The translations under genes were made by a program, and so were the position numbers. A DNA stretch of 64,000 nt from Cyanobium sp. FACHB-13342 (lineage in GTDB: Bacteria; Cyanobacteriota; Cyanobacteriia; PCC-6307; Cyanobiaceae). Each line of letters begins with the position of its first letter. Position 1 is the first letter of the stretch. The stretch is from contig NZ_JACJRT010000007.1 in the NCBI RefSeq assembly GCF_014697415.1, positions 1 through 64,000 on the forward strand, written 5' to 3'. Under the pieces are notes generated by a model, which was given only the letters and a program-made list of their open reading frames with translations, was not told the DNA's origin and did not search any database. This document shows, one piece after another, positions 54,325 through 63,161 of the stretch.

Positions 54325-55434
54325 TCAGGCGGCCAGAAACGTGCGGGCCGCCTCCACAATCCGCCCGGATGCCTGGCCATCGCCGAAGGGGTTGTGGGCC
54401 CGGGCCATGGTCGCGTAAGCCTCCGGATCATCCAGCAGGCGACTGGCCTCCGCCACGATGTCGGCACTGTCGGTGCCGATCAGCCGCGCGGTGCCCGCCT
54501 CCACCGCCTCGGGCCGCTCGGTGGTGCGGCGCAGCACCAGCACCGGCTTGCCCAGGGACGGCGCCTCCTCCTGAAGGCCGCCGGAATCACTCAGCACCAG
54601 GGTGGAGCCACGCATCGCCGCCACCAGCTGGTCGTAGTCGAGGGGCTCCACCAGGAAGGCGCGGGGGTGATCCCCCAGCAGCGCCTGCAGCGGTTCGCGC
54701 ACCGTGGGATTGCGGTGCAGGGGCAGGAGCAGGGCCGTGTCGGGATAGCGGTCGAGCAGCTCGCGGAAACCACGGCCGATGTCCTGTAGCCGCTCACCCC
54801 AGTTCTCGCGGCGATGCACCGTGGCCAGAATCACGCGCTGCGTCTCAAAATCCAGGCCCGGCAGCACGTAGGGCGGCGCCTGCTCCGCCATGAGCAGCAG
54901 GGCATCGATCACCGTGTTGCCCGTGGTGAGCACCGTTCCCACCACCCCGGAAGCCCGGCAGTTGGCAGCCGACAGGGGCGTGGGGGCGAAGTGGAGCTGG
55001 GTGAGCTGGGAAATCAAACGCCGGTTGGCCTCCTCCGGGAAGGGATCGAGCAGGTTGTCGGTGCGCAGCCCCGCCTCCACATGGCCCACCGGGATCTGCT
55101 CGTAGAACGCCGCCAGGGCTGAGGCGAAGGCCGTGGTGGTATCCCCCTGCACGAGCACCAGATCGGGCCGGTGGGTGGTGAACTCTTCCTTGAGGCCCTG
55201 CAGGGCCCCGCAGGTGATGTGGGTGAGGGTTTGCTTGGGAGCCATCAGGGCCAGGTCGTGGTCGGCCACTAGGCCGAACAGGCCCATCACCTGGGTCACC
55301 ATCTCCCGGTGCTGGCCCGTGAGCACCACCCGGGTGCGGAAATCCTCGGCCTGCTGGAACGCTCGGATCACCGGCGCCAGCTTGATGGCCTCCGGACGGG
55401 TGCCCAGCACGAGCGTGACAAGGGGCTTGGACAC
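54325..55434 (-). CDS. wecB: UDP-N-acetylglucosamine 2-epimerase (non-hydrolysing)
   Basis: 369 residues. LVLGTRPEAIKLAPVIRAFQ, VLTGQHREMVTQVMGLFG, LVLVQGDTTTAFASALAAFY, HVEAGLRTDNLLDPFPEEAN, TVHRRENWGERLQDIGRGFR and VLSDSGGLQEEAPSLGKPVL are the complete WecB set. It makes UDP-ManNAc for surface polysaccharide. It is divergent from the PilT-type gene, with about 105 bases between the starts. Confidence 0.95.
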   Translation of the reverse strand: MSKPLVTLVLGTRPEAIKLAPVIRAFQQAEDFRTRVVLTGQHREMVTQVMGLFGLVADHDLALMAPKQTLTHITCGALQGLKEEFTTHRPDLVLVQGDTTTAFASALAAFYEQIPVGHVEAGLRTDNLLDPFPEEANRRLISQLTQLHFAPTPLSAANCRASGVVGTVLTTGNTVIDALLLMAEQAPPYVLPGLDFETQRVILATVHRRENWGERLQDIGRGFRELLDRYPDTALLLPLHRNPTVREPLQALLGDHPRAFLVEPLDYDQLVAAMRGSTLVLSDSGGLQEEAPSLGKPVLVLRRTTERPEAVEAGTARLIGTDSADIVAEASRLLDDPEAYATMARAHNPFGDGQASGRIVEAARTFLAA

Positions 55435-55540
55435 CGGGGCGCTGCAGACAGCCGGATCCTACGAACGTTGGCCGGCGGGGATGGCGGGGCTGACAGGAAC
55501 GTCCGCAGCGGCGAAGCTGGAGCCATTCCGGTGGCCGCCG

Positions 55541-56755
55541 ATGACGACCTCGCCCTTTCCCCCCTCCCCCTTCCCCCCTTCCCCTTTCCCGCCGGCAGCC
55601 CCTCCTGAAGCCCCGGCCGCCGCACCGGATGCACCCGCACCGGCCCCCGAGGCGCCGAGCAGCGGTGGTGGCCTGCGGCTCGACAACGGCAGCCAGCCCG
55701 ACAGCCTCGAGGGCATCGTGCGCATCGCCAATGAGAAGGGCTATTCCGACGTCCACCTGGGGGTGGGGGAGGAGCCCCGCTACCGGGCCCGGGGCGAAAT
55801 GGCCGGCACCGGTTGGCCCGTGACCGATGCGGCCACCTTCAACGCCTGGATGCGGGAGATGCTCAGCCCCGCTGAAATCGACGCCTTCCAGCGCGACAAG
55901 GAATACGACGGATCCCACGCCTTCCCGTTCGTGCGGGTGCGGATCAACCTGATGGATTCGCTGCGGGGGCCGGCGATGGTGCTGCGGCTGATCCCCCAGA
56001 AGATCGCCACCCTCGAAGATCTGAACTTGCCGTCGGTGCTCAAGGAGCTCTGCGCCCGACCCAAGGGCATGGTCCTGATCACCGGGCCCACCGGCTCCGG
56101 CAAGAGCACCACGCTCGCGGCGATGATCGACTGGATCAACCGCAACATGAGCCGCCACATCCTCACCATCGAGGATCCGGTGGAATTCGTGCACGAGAGC
56201 CGGCAGTCACTGATCCGCCACCGGGAGGTGGGACAGCACACCAAGGTGTTCCACAACGCCCTCCGGGCGGCCCTGCGGGAAGACCCGGACGTGATCCTGA
56301 TCGGTGAGATCCGCGACCAGGAAACCCTGGCCACCGCCATTGAGGCTTCCCAGACCGGTCACCTGGTGTTCGGCACCCTGCACACCAACTCCGCCGTCAA
56401 GACGGTGGAACGGGTGCTCGGCATGTACCCCCCCAGCGAGCAGGACAGCGTCCGGAGGGCCGTGTCGGAATCCCTGCTGGGCGTGATTGCCCAGGGTCTG
56501 CTGAAAACCACCGACGGCAAACGGGCCGCCTACCACGACATCCTGATCAACACCGACGCCTGCAAGGACTACATCCAGCGCGGCGAACTCGACGAGATCG
56601 AGGAGATCATGAAGCGCAGCGCCTTTGACGGCATGCAGACCTCCAACCAGGCCCTGCTGCACCTGGTGGAAGAGAAGCGGGTCACTCCGGAAGACGCCCT
56701 GGCCCAGAGCCTCAAGCCCAACGAGCTCGCCCAGGCCCTGCGGGGCCGCACCTGA
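55541..56755 (+). CDS. pilT: PilT-type twitching motility ATPase
   Basis: 404 residues. Residues 1-40 are a proline-rich extension (SPFPPSPFPPSPFPPAAPP) not usual in PilT. The PAS-like N-domain starts near 50 (IVRIANEKGYSDVHLGVGEE). Walker A MVLITGPTGSGKSTTLAAM near 183, Asp box ILTIEDPVEFVHE, Walker B REDPDVILIGEIRDQETLAT and His box TGHLVFGTLHTNSAVKTVER. It depolymerises type IV pili. ATG 55541 is used; the next in-frame methionine is inside the conserved domain. A second retraction-type ATPase or PilU is the alternative. Confidence 0.9.
   Translation: MTTSPFPPSPFPPSPFPPAAPPEAPAAAPDAPAPAPEAPSSGGGLRLDNGSQPDSLEGIVRIANEKGYSDVHLGVGEEPRYRARGEMAGTGWPVTDAATFNAWMREMLSPAEIDAFQRDKEYDGSHAFPFVRVRINLMDSLRGPAMVLRLIPQKIATLEDLNLPSVLKELCARPKGMVLITGPTGSGKSTTLAAMIDWINRNMSRHILTIEDPVEFVHESRQSLIRHREVGQHTKVFHNALRAALREDPDVILIGEIRDQETLATAIEASQTGHLVFGTLHTNSAVKTVERVLGMYPPSEQDSVRRAVSESLLGVIAQGLLKTTDGKRAAYHDILINTDACKDYIQRGELDEIEEIMKRSAFDGMQTSNQALLHLVEEKRVTPEDALAQSLKPNELAQALRGRT
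55553..55590. repeat. 38-base uninterrupted polypyrimidine tract
   Basis: Only C and T on the plus strand from 55553 to 55590, within the pilT start region; it encodes the SPFPPSPFPPSPFPP repeat. Such tracts can form triplex DNA and are prone to slippage. Confidence 0.9.
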
Positions 56756-56785
56756 ATCAGGGGCGGCGAGGGCCCTGGTTGGCGA

Positions 56786-57037
56786 TCAGTGGCTCGCCAG
56801 CCGGGCCACCAGCAGCACCGACAGCCCCACCGAGAGCCCGAGCATGGCCAGCCGGCCATTCCAGATCTCGGCCTGGGGGGTGAAGCCGCGGCGCCAGGCG
56901 TTCAGCTCGGTGCCACTGACCAACTCGGAACCGGCGTCAGCGTCAACGCCGGATTCCAAGCGGATGTCAGGTTCCCGCTCGAGGGTCGAACACTCCTGAT
57001 CCTGCCGGACTTCGCGCTCACCGTTGAGGGGGGCCAT
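56786..57037 (-). CDS. hli: High-light-inducible protein (HLIP/Scp family)
   Basis: 83 residues. The chlorophyll-binding helix AEIWNGRLAMLGLSVGLSVL has the ExxNGRxAMxG motif, near residues 58-78. The first 55 residues are acidic and probably on the cytoplasmic side. HLIPs bind chlorophyll and carotenoid during photosystem assembly and dissipate excess energy. ATG 57037 is chosen; it lies 40 bases after the tsaD stop, in the same direction. Confidence 0.9.
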   Translation of the reverse strand: MAPLNGEREVRQDQECSTLEREPDIRLESGVDADAGSELVSGTELNAWRRGFTPQAEIWNGRLAMLGLSVGLSVLLVARLASH

Positions 57038-57077
57038 GGCGCCACACCGATCCCGCAGGAGCACCAGCCTACGGGCA

Positions 57078-58145
57078 TTAAAAGCAAGCCTGCGGTTCAT
57101 ACAGCCGATCCGCCTGCTCCAAGGGCAGCCGGGCCGCCACCGCCAGCTCCAGGGAACTGTGCTGGCCGGCCGCCAGCCGCTGGGCCGCCGCCACCCCGAT
57201 CATGGCGGCATTGTCGGTGCAGTAGGCCAGCGGCGCCACGCGCCAGGCCAGGCCATCCCGCTGGCAGCGCGCCTCGAGCAGGGCCCGCAGCCGCCGGTTG
57301 GCGGCCACGCCGCCCACCAGCACCAGGGTGCCCAGACCCTGCTCCCGGGCGCAGCGACAACTGCGCTCCACCAGCACCTCCGCCACCACCTGCTCAAAGC
57401 TCGCGGCCAGGTCGGCCAGGGGCAGGGGCTCGCCATCCCCCTGGTGCTTAGCCTCCAGCGCCCGCACCTGGCGCAGCATCGCCGTTTTGAGGCCGCTGAA
57501 ACTGAAGTCGTAGGGGTAGTAGCCCCCCTCGGGCCGCGACACCCGACCCTTGGGCAGGGCAAAGCGACGGGGATCCCCGTCGCGGCCGGCCGCTTCAATC
57601 GCCGGACCGCCCGGGTAGCCCAGGCCCAGCAGCCGGGCGACCTTGTCGAACGCTTCTCCGGCCGCATCGTCGTGGCTGCGGCCCAGGCGCTGGTACTGCC
57701 CCGGTCCGTCGACCCGCAGCAGTTCGGTGTGGCCGCCGCTCACCAGCAGCACCAGGTACGGCCCGGGGGGCAGGGGATCGCCGAGCTGCACCGAACAGAG
57801 GTGACCCTCCAGATGGTGCACGGCCACAAACGGTTTGCCATGGAGACGGGCCAGGGTGCGGCCGGTCACCGAGGCCACCAGCAGGGCCCCCACCAGGCCC
57901 GGAGCCGCGGTGGCCGCAATGCCGTCCAGCTCAGCCAGGGCCAAGCCGCTCTGCCGACACACCTGGTCGATCAACTGGGGCAGGGCCTCCACGTGGCGAC
58001 GGGAGGCGATTTCCGGCACCACCCCACCCCAGCGGGCGTGCTCCTCCACCTGGGAAGCCACGGCGCTGGCGAGCACCGTCTGATCCCGCACAATCGCTGC
58101 CGCCGACTCGTCACAACTTGTTTCGAGGGCAAGAACCGTCGCCAT
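57078..58145 (-). CDS. tsaD: tRNA N6-adenosine threonylcarbamoyltransferase
   Basis: 355 residues. [20 protein letters not shown] at the start, metal-binding HxxxH in [19 protein letters not shown] near 110, nucleotide-binding [20 protein letters not shown] and [20 protein letters not shown], and [20 protein letters not shown]. With TsaB/C/E it makes t6A37 in ANN-decoding tRNAs. ATG 58145; divergent from psaF, with 61 bases between. Confidence 0.95.
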   Translation of the reverse strand: MATVLALETSCDESAAAIVRDQTVLASAVASQVEEHARWGGVVPEIASRRHVEALPQLIDQVCRQSGLALAELDGIAATAAPGLVGALLVASVTGRTLARLHGKPFVAVHHLEGHLCSVQLGDPLPPGPYLVLLVSGGHTELLRVDGPGQYQRLGRSHDDAAGEAFDKVARLLGLGYPGGPAIEAAGRDGDPRRFALPKGRVSRPEGGYYPYDFSFSGLKTAMLRQVRALEAKHQGDGEPLPLADLAASFEQVVAEVLVERSCRCAREQGLGTLVLVGGVAANRRLRALLEARCQRDGLAWRVAPLAYCTDNAAMIGVAAAQRLAAGQHSSLELAVAARLPLEQADRLYEPQACF

Positions 58146-58206
58146 CCGTTCCGGGGAGCTCCCGTACTGTCCAGTGGTGTCATCCTGCCCCGCGGCCCTG
58201 CGTCCG

Positions 58207-58701
58207 ATGCGCCGTCTTTTTTCCCGCAGACTCTTCGCAGTTCTGCTCTCCGCCTTCCTGCTTCTCGGCTTCGCTCCCGTGGCCAAGGCGGATGTGGCGG
58301 GGCTGACCCCCTGCTCCGAAAGCGCCCGCTTCCAGCAGCGTGCCGCCGGAGCCAAGACCGAGCAGGCCAAGGCTCGCTTCGCGATGTACAGCCAGGCCGT
58401 CTGCGGCGCCGATGGCCTGCCCCACCTGATCGTGGACGGCCGCTGGAGCCACGCCGGTGACTTCATGATCCCGGGTATTGCCTTCCTCTACATCGCCGGT
58501 TGCATCGGCTGGGCTGGCCGCAACTACCTGCGGGCGATCCGCAACGACAAGGATGCGGCCATGAAGGAGATCCAGATCGACCTGCCGCTGGCCTTCAAGA
58601 GCACCCTGGCTGCCGCCACCTGGCCCCTGGCCGCCTTCGGCGAGCTCACCAGCGGCAAGCTGCTGGAATCTGACGACAAAGTCACGGTTTCACCCCGCTG
58701 A
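58207..58701 (+). CDS. psaF: Photosystem I subunit III (PsaF)
   Basis: 164 residues. Thylakoid-lumen signal peptide at about 1-23 ([20 protein letters not shown]), mature start [20 protein letters not shown], lumen domain [20 protein letters not shown], membrane helix [19 protein letters not shown] and [20 protein letters not shown]. In photosystem I it stabilises the donor side. ATG 58207 is chosen by the signal peptide. psaJ follows after 43 bases. Confidence 0.97.
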   Translation: MRRLFSRRLFAVLLSAFLLLGFAPVAKADVAGLTPCSESARFQQRAAGAKTEQAKARFAMYSQAVCGADGLPHLIVDGRWSHAGDFMIPGIAFLYIAGCIGWAGRNYLRAIRNDKDAAMKEIQIDLPLAFKSTLAAATWPLAAFGELTSGKLLESDDKVTVSPR

Positions 58702-58744
58702 TCGGCAGCTCCCTGCGCCGTTTCAACTCCCCTGAATTCCAGCC

Positions 58745-58861
58745 ATGAAAAAGTTCCTCACCACCGCCCCGGTGTTCGCCGCCATCTGGTTCAGCGTCAC
58801 CGCCGGCATCCTGATCGAATTCAACCGCTTCTTCCCCGACCTGCTCTTCCACCCGCTCTAA
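58745..58861 (+). CDS. psaJ: Photosystem I subunit IX (PsaJ)
   Basis: Thirty-eight residues: [20 protein letters not shown] then [18 protein letters not shown]. One membrane helix and the conserved EFNRFFPD end identify PsaJ, which sits beside PsaF in photosystem I. ATG 58745, TAA 58859-58861. The psaF-psaJ transcript ends at the hairpin at 58901-58924. Confidence 0.96.
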   Translation: MKKFLTTAPVFAAIWFSVTAGILIEFNRFFPDLLFHPL

Positions 58862-58900
58862 GGGAATGGGTGTTGATCGGGCTCCATCCCGAGCACCACA

Positions 58901-58924
58901 AGCGGCCCCGAGGGGCCGCTTTTT
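58901..58924 (+). terminator. Intrinsic terminator after psaJ
   Basis: AGCGGCCCC (58901-58909) pairs perfectly with GGGGCCGCT (58912-58920) across a two-base gap, followed by TTTTT overlapping its end. The best rho-independent terminator in the window. Confidence 0.92.
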
Positions 58925-58953
58925 GATGGCATGGGTTTGCTGGCCCGAGGCGG

Positions 58954-59526
58954 TCAGGCCCGCAGGTCCATCAACCGCTCCAGCTCCTGCACAGCGGCGT
59001 CGAGCTCGCCATTGACCAGCACCGCATCAAACTCCGGCGCCGCAGCCAGCTCGACCCGGGCCCGCTCCAGGCGTCGGGCGATGGCCTCCTCGCTGTCGGT
59101 GCCACGGCCCCGGATGCGCCGTTCCAGCTCCGCAAAGCTGGGGGGCTCCACAAAAATCTGAAAGCCGGCCGCAAAGCTGCGCCGCACCTGGCGGGCGCCC
59201 TCCAGTTCGATCTCCAGCAGCACCGGTCGGCCCGCGGCGAGCTGGGCTTCCACCGGTTGGCGGGGGGTGCCATAGAGATTGCCCGCAAATTCGGCCCACT
59301 CCAGAAAGCCGCCCTCGGCCACCTGCCGCTCAAAGGCCTCGCGGCTCAAGAAGAAGTAGTGCTCACCCTCCACTTCCCCAGCCCGGGGGGAGCGGGTGGT
59401 GGCCGAGATCGACAGCCAGATTTCCGGGTGGTGGGCCAGCAGCCGCTGCACCAGGGTGCCCTTGCCCACCCCACTGGGGCCGGTGATCAGGGTGAGGCGG
59501 CCGGGCGGGGCGCTCATGGCAGGCAT
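58954..59526 (-). CDS. gmk: Guanylate kinase
   Basis: 190 residues. P-loop [23 protein letters not shown]-binding [20 protein letters not shown] and [27 protein letters not shown] and lid region [20 protein letters not shown]. It phosphorylates GMP to GDP. ATG 59526 or ATG 59517 are both possible. It converges on psaJ, with the terminator between, and is divergent from the rqcH-like gene, 39 bases away. Confidence 0.95.
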   Translation of the reverse strand: MPAMSAPPGRLTLITGPSGVGKGTLVQRLLAHHPEIWLSISATTRSPRAGEVEGEHYFFLSREAFERQVAEGGFLEWAEFAGNLYGTPRQPVEAQLAAGRPVLLEIELEGARQVRRSFAAGFQIFVEPPSFAELERRIRGRGTDSEEAIARRLERARVELAAAPEFDAVLVNGELDAAVQELERLMDLRA

Positions 59527-59565
59527 CAGCTCTGGCCAGCAGAGTAGAAGCCAGCCTCGAAGCCC

Positions 59566-61233
59566 ATGGCCCCCTCCCGTCTTCAGGCACTAGACGTCAC
59601 CACACTGCGGGCGGTGCTGGCCGAATGGCGACCGCTGCTGCTGCCGAGCCGGTTTGAGAAGGCCCAACAGGCCAGCCCCCATGCCCTGCAGATCGGCCTG
59701 CGCAGCCTCAGCGGGGCCCATTGGCTGGAGCTGAGCTGGCAGGCGGAAGCGGCCCGGCTGCACACGATCCCGCCGCCGCCACGCCAGGGGGATGGCAGCA
59801 CCCTGGCCCAACAGCTCCAGCACGCCCTGCGGGGCCTGGCCCTGGTGGAGATCCGCCAGCAGGGCTGGGAACGGGTGGTGGAGCTCGGCTTTGCCCGGCG
59901 CCCCGGCGAACCGGCGTTGCGTTGGCTGGTGGCCGAACTGATGGGGCGCCACAGCAACCTGCTGCTGCTGGACGCTGACCGCCAGGTGGTGGCCCTGGCG
60001 CGCCAGGTGAAGCCGCAGCAATCACGGTTGCGGCCGATCGGCACCGGCGACCCCTACCAACCGCCGCCGCCCCTGGCGGGGGAACCGCCGCGGCTGGAGG
60101 AGGGCTTCGAGAGCTGGCAGCGGCGGCTCAGCCTGGTGCCCCTGCCGCTGCAGCAGGCCCTGCGGGAGAGCTACCAGGGCATCAGTCCCGCCCTGGTGCG
60201 CCAGCTGCTGCCCACCGACTGGGGGGATCGGGCCGTCGACACCCTCAGCCCCGCCCAGTGGCAGCAGCTGTGGCAGATCTGGCGTCGCTGGCTCACGGCC
60301 GTGGAGGGCGAGCACTTCGGCTGGCAGCAGAGCGCCGAGGGCTACTGCTGCTGGGGCACGGACACGGCCCCCGGGCCCCTCGCGGTGAACCGGGGCCTGG
60401 CGACCTATTTCGCCGCCCACCTCAGCGCCCAGGACCTGCTGCAACGGCGCCAGCAGCTGCGCCACCGGCTCGAGGCCGCGGCCGCCCGTGAAACCCGCCA
60501 GGCCAGCGAGCAAGAGGCCCTGCTGGCGGCAGTGCCGGAAGGGGAAGCCCTGCAGCGCCGGGCCGATGCCCTGCTGAGCCAGCGACAACCCAGCCGCCAG
60601 TGCATCGATGAGGCCCAAAAGCTCTACAAAACCGCCCGCAAACGGCGCCGTTCCGTGGCGGCGATCACCCCCCGCCTGGAGCTGCACCGGCAGCGGCTGG
60701 CCGGGCTGGAGGCCAGCCTCACCTACCTCGACCAGGCCGACAGCTCCGATCAGGTGGCCAGCCTGGCCCGTGAGCTAGAGGCCCTACTGGGCGATCGCAA
60801 ACACGGCAGCCAGGGGGGCCGGCGCCAGGCCCGTGCCAGCCAGGGCGCCGAGGGGGAGCCCCAGCCCCTGGAGCTGCACACCGCCGCCGGCCTGCCCCTG
60901 CAGGTGGGCCGCAACCACCGCCAGAACGAATGGATCGCCTTTCGCCAGGCCCGCCGCGGCGATCTCTGGTTTCACGCCCAGGAAATCCCCGGCAGCCACG
61001 TGGTGCTGAAGAGCTCCCAACAGCCACCGAGCGAGGGGGATCTACAGGCCGCCGCCGATCTGGCAGCCCACTTCAGCCGGGGCCGCGGCAACCGGCGGGT
61101 GCCGGTGGTGATGGTGCCCACCGAGGAGCTGCAACGCATTCCCGGTGCCGCCCCCGGTACGGTGCGTCATCGGGGCGGCACCGTTCTCTGGGGCGAACCG
61201 CAACGCGCTCTTAGCCTGCTGCCGGAGCCGTGA
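59566..61233 (+). CDS. rqcH: NFACT-family ribosome quality control protein (RqcH-like)
   Basis: 555 residues. NFACT-N at the start ([40 protein letters not shown]), coiled-coil arms at about 290-410 and NFACT-R (DUF814) near 430-520: [33 protein letters not shown] and [19 protein letters not shown]. RqcH adds alanine tails to nascent chains on split 50S subunits. The tRNA-binding Asp-Arg pair seen in B. subtilis is Glu-Arg here ([12 protein letters not shown]). Start ATG 59566; the stop overlaps the tatC GTG. Confidence 0.88.
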   Translation: MAPSRLQALDVTTLRAVLAEWRPLLLPSRFEKAQQASPHALQIGLRSLSGAHWLELSWQAEAARLHTIPPPPRQGDGSTLAQQLQHALRGLALVEIRQQGWERVVELGFARRPGEPALRWLVAELMGRHSNLLLLDADRQVVALARQVKPQQSRLRPIGTGDPYQPPPPLAGEPPRLEEGFESWQRRLSLVPLPLQQALRESYQGISPALVRQLLPTDWGDRAVDTLSPAQWQQLWQIWRRWLTAVEGEHFGWQQSAEGYCCWGTDTAPGPLAVNRGLATYFAAHLSAQDLLQRRQQLRHRLEAAAARETRQASEQEALLAAVPEGEALQRRADALLSQRQPSRQCIDEAQKLYKTARKRRRSVAAITPRLELHRQRLAGLEASLTYLDQADSSDQVASLARELEALLGDRKHGSQGGRRQARASQGAEGEPQPLELHTAAGLPLQVGRNHRQNEWIAFRQARRGDLWFHAQEIPGSHVVLKSSQQPPSEGDLQAAADLAAHFSRGRGNRRVPVVMVPTEELQRIPGAAPGTVRHRGGTVLWGEPQRALSLLPEP

Positions 61234-62072
61234 CCATGAGCCCCGAACCCGACACCCCCTCCCCCAACCCGACCACCGCAGCCCAGCCCCTGGAAGCCCC
61301 AGCCCCGATACGGGTCCCTGTCCCCTCCGGCGCTGGAGACCCACCCGACAACGACTTCCCCGACGAAGTCGAGATGAGCCTGGTGGACCACCTCGAGGAG
61401 CTGCGCCGGCGGGTGCTGCGCAGCCTGCTGGCGGTGGTGGTGGCGGCAGCGGCCTGCCTGCTGGCGGTCAAACCGTTGGTGCGGCTGCTGGAGATGCCGG
61501 CCGAGGGCATCCGTTTCCTGCAGCTGGCCCCGGGGGAGTTCCTGTTTGTCTCCCTGAAGGTGGCGGGCTACGCCGGCCTCACCCTGGCCCTGCCCTACGT
61601 GCTCTACGAGGGGCTGGCCTTCGTGCTGCCCGGCCTCACCCGGCGCGAACGGAACCTCGTGGCGCCGGCGGTGGCGGGCTCAGCCGTGCTGTTCGCCGCC
61701 GGCCTGGCCTTCGCCTGGTGGGCCCTGGTGCCGGCCGCCCTCCGCTTCCTGGTGAGCTACGGCGCCGACGTGGTCGAACCGAGCTGGTCGATTGAGCGCT
61801 ACCTCGACTTCGTGCTGCTGCTGATGGTGGCCACCGCCCTGGCCTTCCAACTGCCGGTGCTGCAGCTGCTGCTGGGCGCCCTGGGCCTGGTGAAGGCCCA
61901 GCCGATGCTGGCCGGCTGGCGCTGGGTGGTGCTGGCCAGCGCCCTGGCGGGCGCCGTGCTGACCCCCTCCACCGATCCGGTCACGATGCTGCTGCTCTCC
62001 GGAGCCATCACCGCCCTCTACCTGATCGGGGTGGGACTGGTGGCCTTCACCGAGCGGCTCCGCCCGGCCTAA
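61230..62072 (+). CDS. tatC: Sec-independent protein translocase TatC
   Basis: 280 residues. A proline-rich N-terminal stretch precedes the TatC signature MSLVDHLEELRRRVLRSLLA and six membrane helices, including YVLYEGLAFVLPGLTRRERN and PVLQLLLGALGLVKAQPML, VLTPSTDPVTMLLLSGAITA. TatC recognises twin-arginine signals. GTG 61230 overlaps the previous stop; ATG 61236 would shorten it by two residues. The Rieske gene petC, a likely Tat substrate, is two genes away. The last four bases overlap the convergent DUF3067 gene. Confidence 0.95.
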   Translation: MTMSPEPDTPSPNPTTAAQPLEAPAPIRVPVPSGAGDPPDNDFPDEVEMSLVDHLEELRRRVLRSLLAVVVAAAACLLAVKPLVRLLEMPAEGIRFLQLAPGEFLFVSLKVAGYAGLTLALPYVLYEGLAFVLPGLTRRERNLVAPAVAGSAVLFAAGLAFAWWALVPAALRFLVSYGADVVEPSWSIERYLDFVLLLMVATALAFQLPVLQLLLGALGLVKAQPMLAGWRWVVLASALAGAVLTPSTDPVTMLLLSGAITALYLIGVGLVAFTERLRPA

Positions 62073-62443
62073 AGCAGAAATTCACTGGCCCGACCGGCGG
62101 GAATCTCCAGGGCCAGCCCCAGGGCCTTGCCGAGCCGCGGTTTGTCCGTGGTGGTGAGCAACCAGCGGCGCACCTGGCCCGCCACCCCCAGCCCGTTGAG
62201 CAGACCCACCAGCTCCTCGAGCTTGGCCCGGTAGCCCTCCTCGCTCAGCGGAAAGGACTGCTGCTCGAGGTAGGCCCACATCACCTGCAGATACACCCTT
62301 CCCCGGCGCTGCACCAGCTGGAGGTCATAGGAGACCTGCCAGCGGGCCTCCAGCATGTCCCACACCTCCTGCGCTGACAGGGGTCCATCGCCGGCGGCGG
62401 CTGGGGGAAGGGGGCTGGGGGGCTGGGACACGCCCGGAGTCAC
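62069..62443 (-). CDS. DUF3067 family protein
   Basis: 124 residues from GTG 62443. [60 protein letters not shown] and [20 protein letters not shown] match the DUF3067 family of cyanobacteria and plastids, whose biochemical role I cannot state. Soluble, mixed alpha/beta. The first 25 residues are proline-rich. Divergent from petC, with 112 bases between. Confidence 0.75.
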   Translation of the reverse strand: MTPGVSQPPSPLPPAAAGDGPLSAQEVWDMLEARWQVSYDLQLVQRRGRVYLQVMWAYLEQQSFPLSEEGYRAKLEELVGLLNGLGVAGQVRRWLLTTTDKPRLGKALGLALEIPAGRASEFLL

Positions 62444-62521
62444 AGGTCGGATTGCACAACAGCATGTTGCAGGCCCAGCCGCGGCCGGGCAGCGGCGCCC
62501 CGGGGCCGCAGTGGCAAGGTT

Positions 62522-62527
62522 CATAAT
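62522..62527 (+). promoter_or_regulatory. Candidate -10 box of petCA
   Basis: CATAAT lies 29 bases before the petC start in the short A+T-richer part of the petC-DUF3067 intergenic region. No good -35 hexamer is visible, so the call is tentative. Confidence 0.3.
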
Positions 62528-62555
62528 GGGCGCCACGTTGTCCCGGCACGCCGAC

Positions 62556-63113
62556 ATGACCCAGATGCCTGCGAGCGCCTCCAGTGGCGCCAATGGTGAT
62601 GTGCCCGGAATGGGTCGTCGGCAGTTCATGAACCTGCTGACCTTTGGGTCAGTCACTGGTGTGGCCCTGGGCGCCCTCTATCCCGTGGCCCGCTACTTCA
62701 TCCCCCCCAAGGCCGCGGGCTCCGGCGGCGGCACCACCGCCAAGGACGAACTGGGCAACACCGTCACGGCCAGCGGCTGGTTAAGCACCCACAAGGAGAG
62801 CGACCGCAACCTGGTGCAGGGCCTCAAGGGCGATCCCACCTACCTGCTCGTCGAGGGCAGCGACGCCATCGGCAGCTACGGCATCAACGCCATCTGCACC
62901 CACTTGGGCTGCGTGGTGCCCTGGAACGCCGCGGCCAACAAATTCATGTGCCCCTGTCACGGATCCCAGTACGACGCCACCGGCAAGGTGGTGCGGGGCC
63001 CCGCCCCCCTCTCCCTGGCCCTGGCCCATGTGTCGGTCGAGAACGACAACGTGTTCCTCAGCCAGTGGACCGAAACCGACTTCCGCACCGGCGACAAGCC
63101 CTGGTGGGCCTGA
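62556..63113 (+). CDS. petC: Cytochrome b6f Rieske iron-sulfur protein
   Basis: 185 residues. Twin-arginine signal-anchor [20 protein letters not shown] at about 19-50, then the Rieske domain: Cys114, His116 and Cys119 in [20 protein letters not shown], Cys132, Cys134 and His135 in [20 protein letters not shown]. The 2Fe-2S protein oxidises plastoquinol. ATG 62556; two more ATG codons lie downstream and a longer open frame upstream lacks similarity. petA follows 48 bases later. Confidence 0.97.
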   Translation: MTQMPASASSGANGDVPGMGRRQFMNLLTFGSVTGVALGALYPVARYFIPPKAAGSGGGTTAKDELGNTVTASGWLSTHKESDRNLVQGLKGDPTYLLVEGSDAIGSYGINAICTHLGCVVPWNAAANKFMCPCHGSQYDATGKVVRGPAPLSLALAHVSVENDNVFLSQWTETDFRTGDKPWWA

Positions 63114-63161
63114 TCTCCCGACCGTCCGTTCTTCCCATCCCGTCTGTCGCCTGATCCCGTG

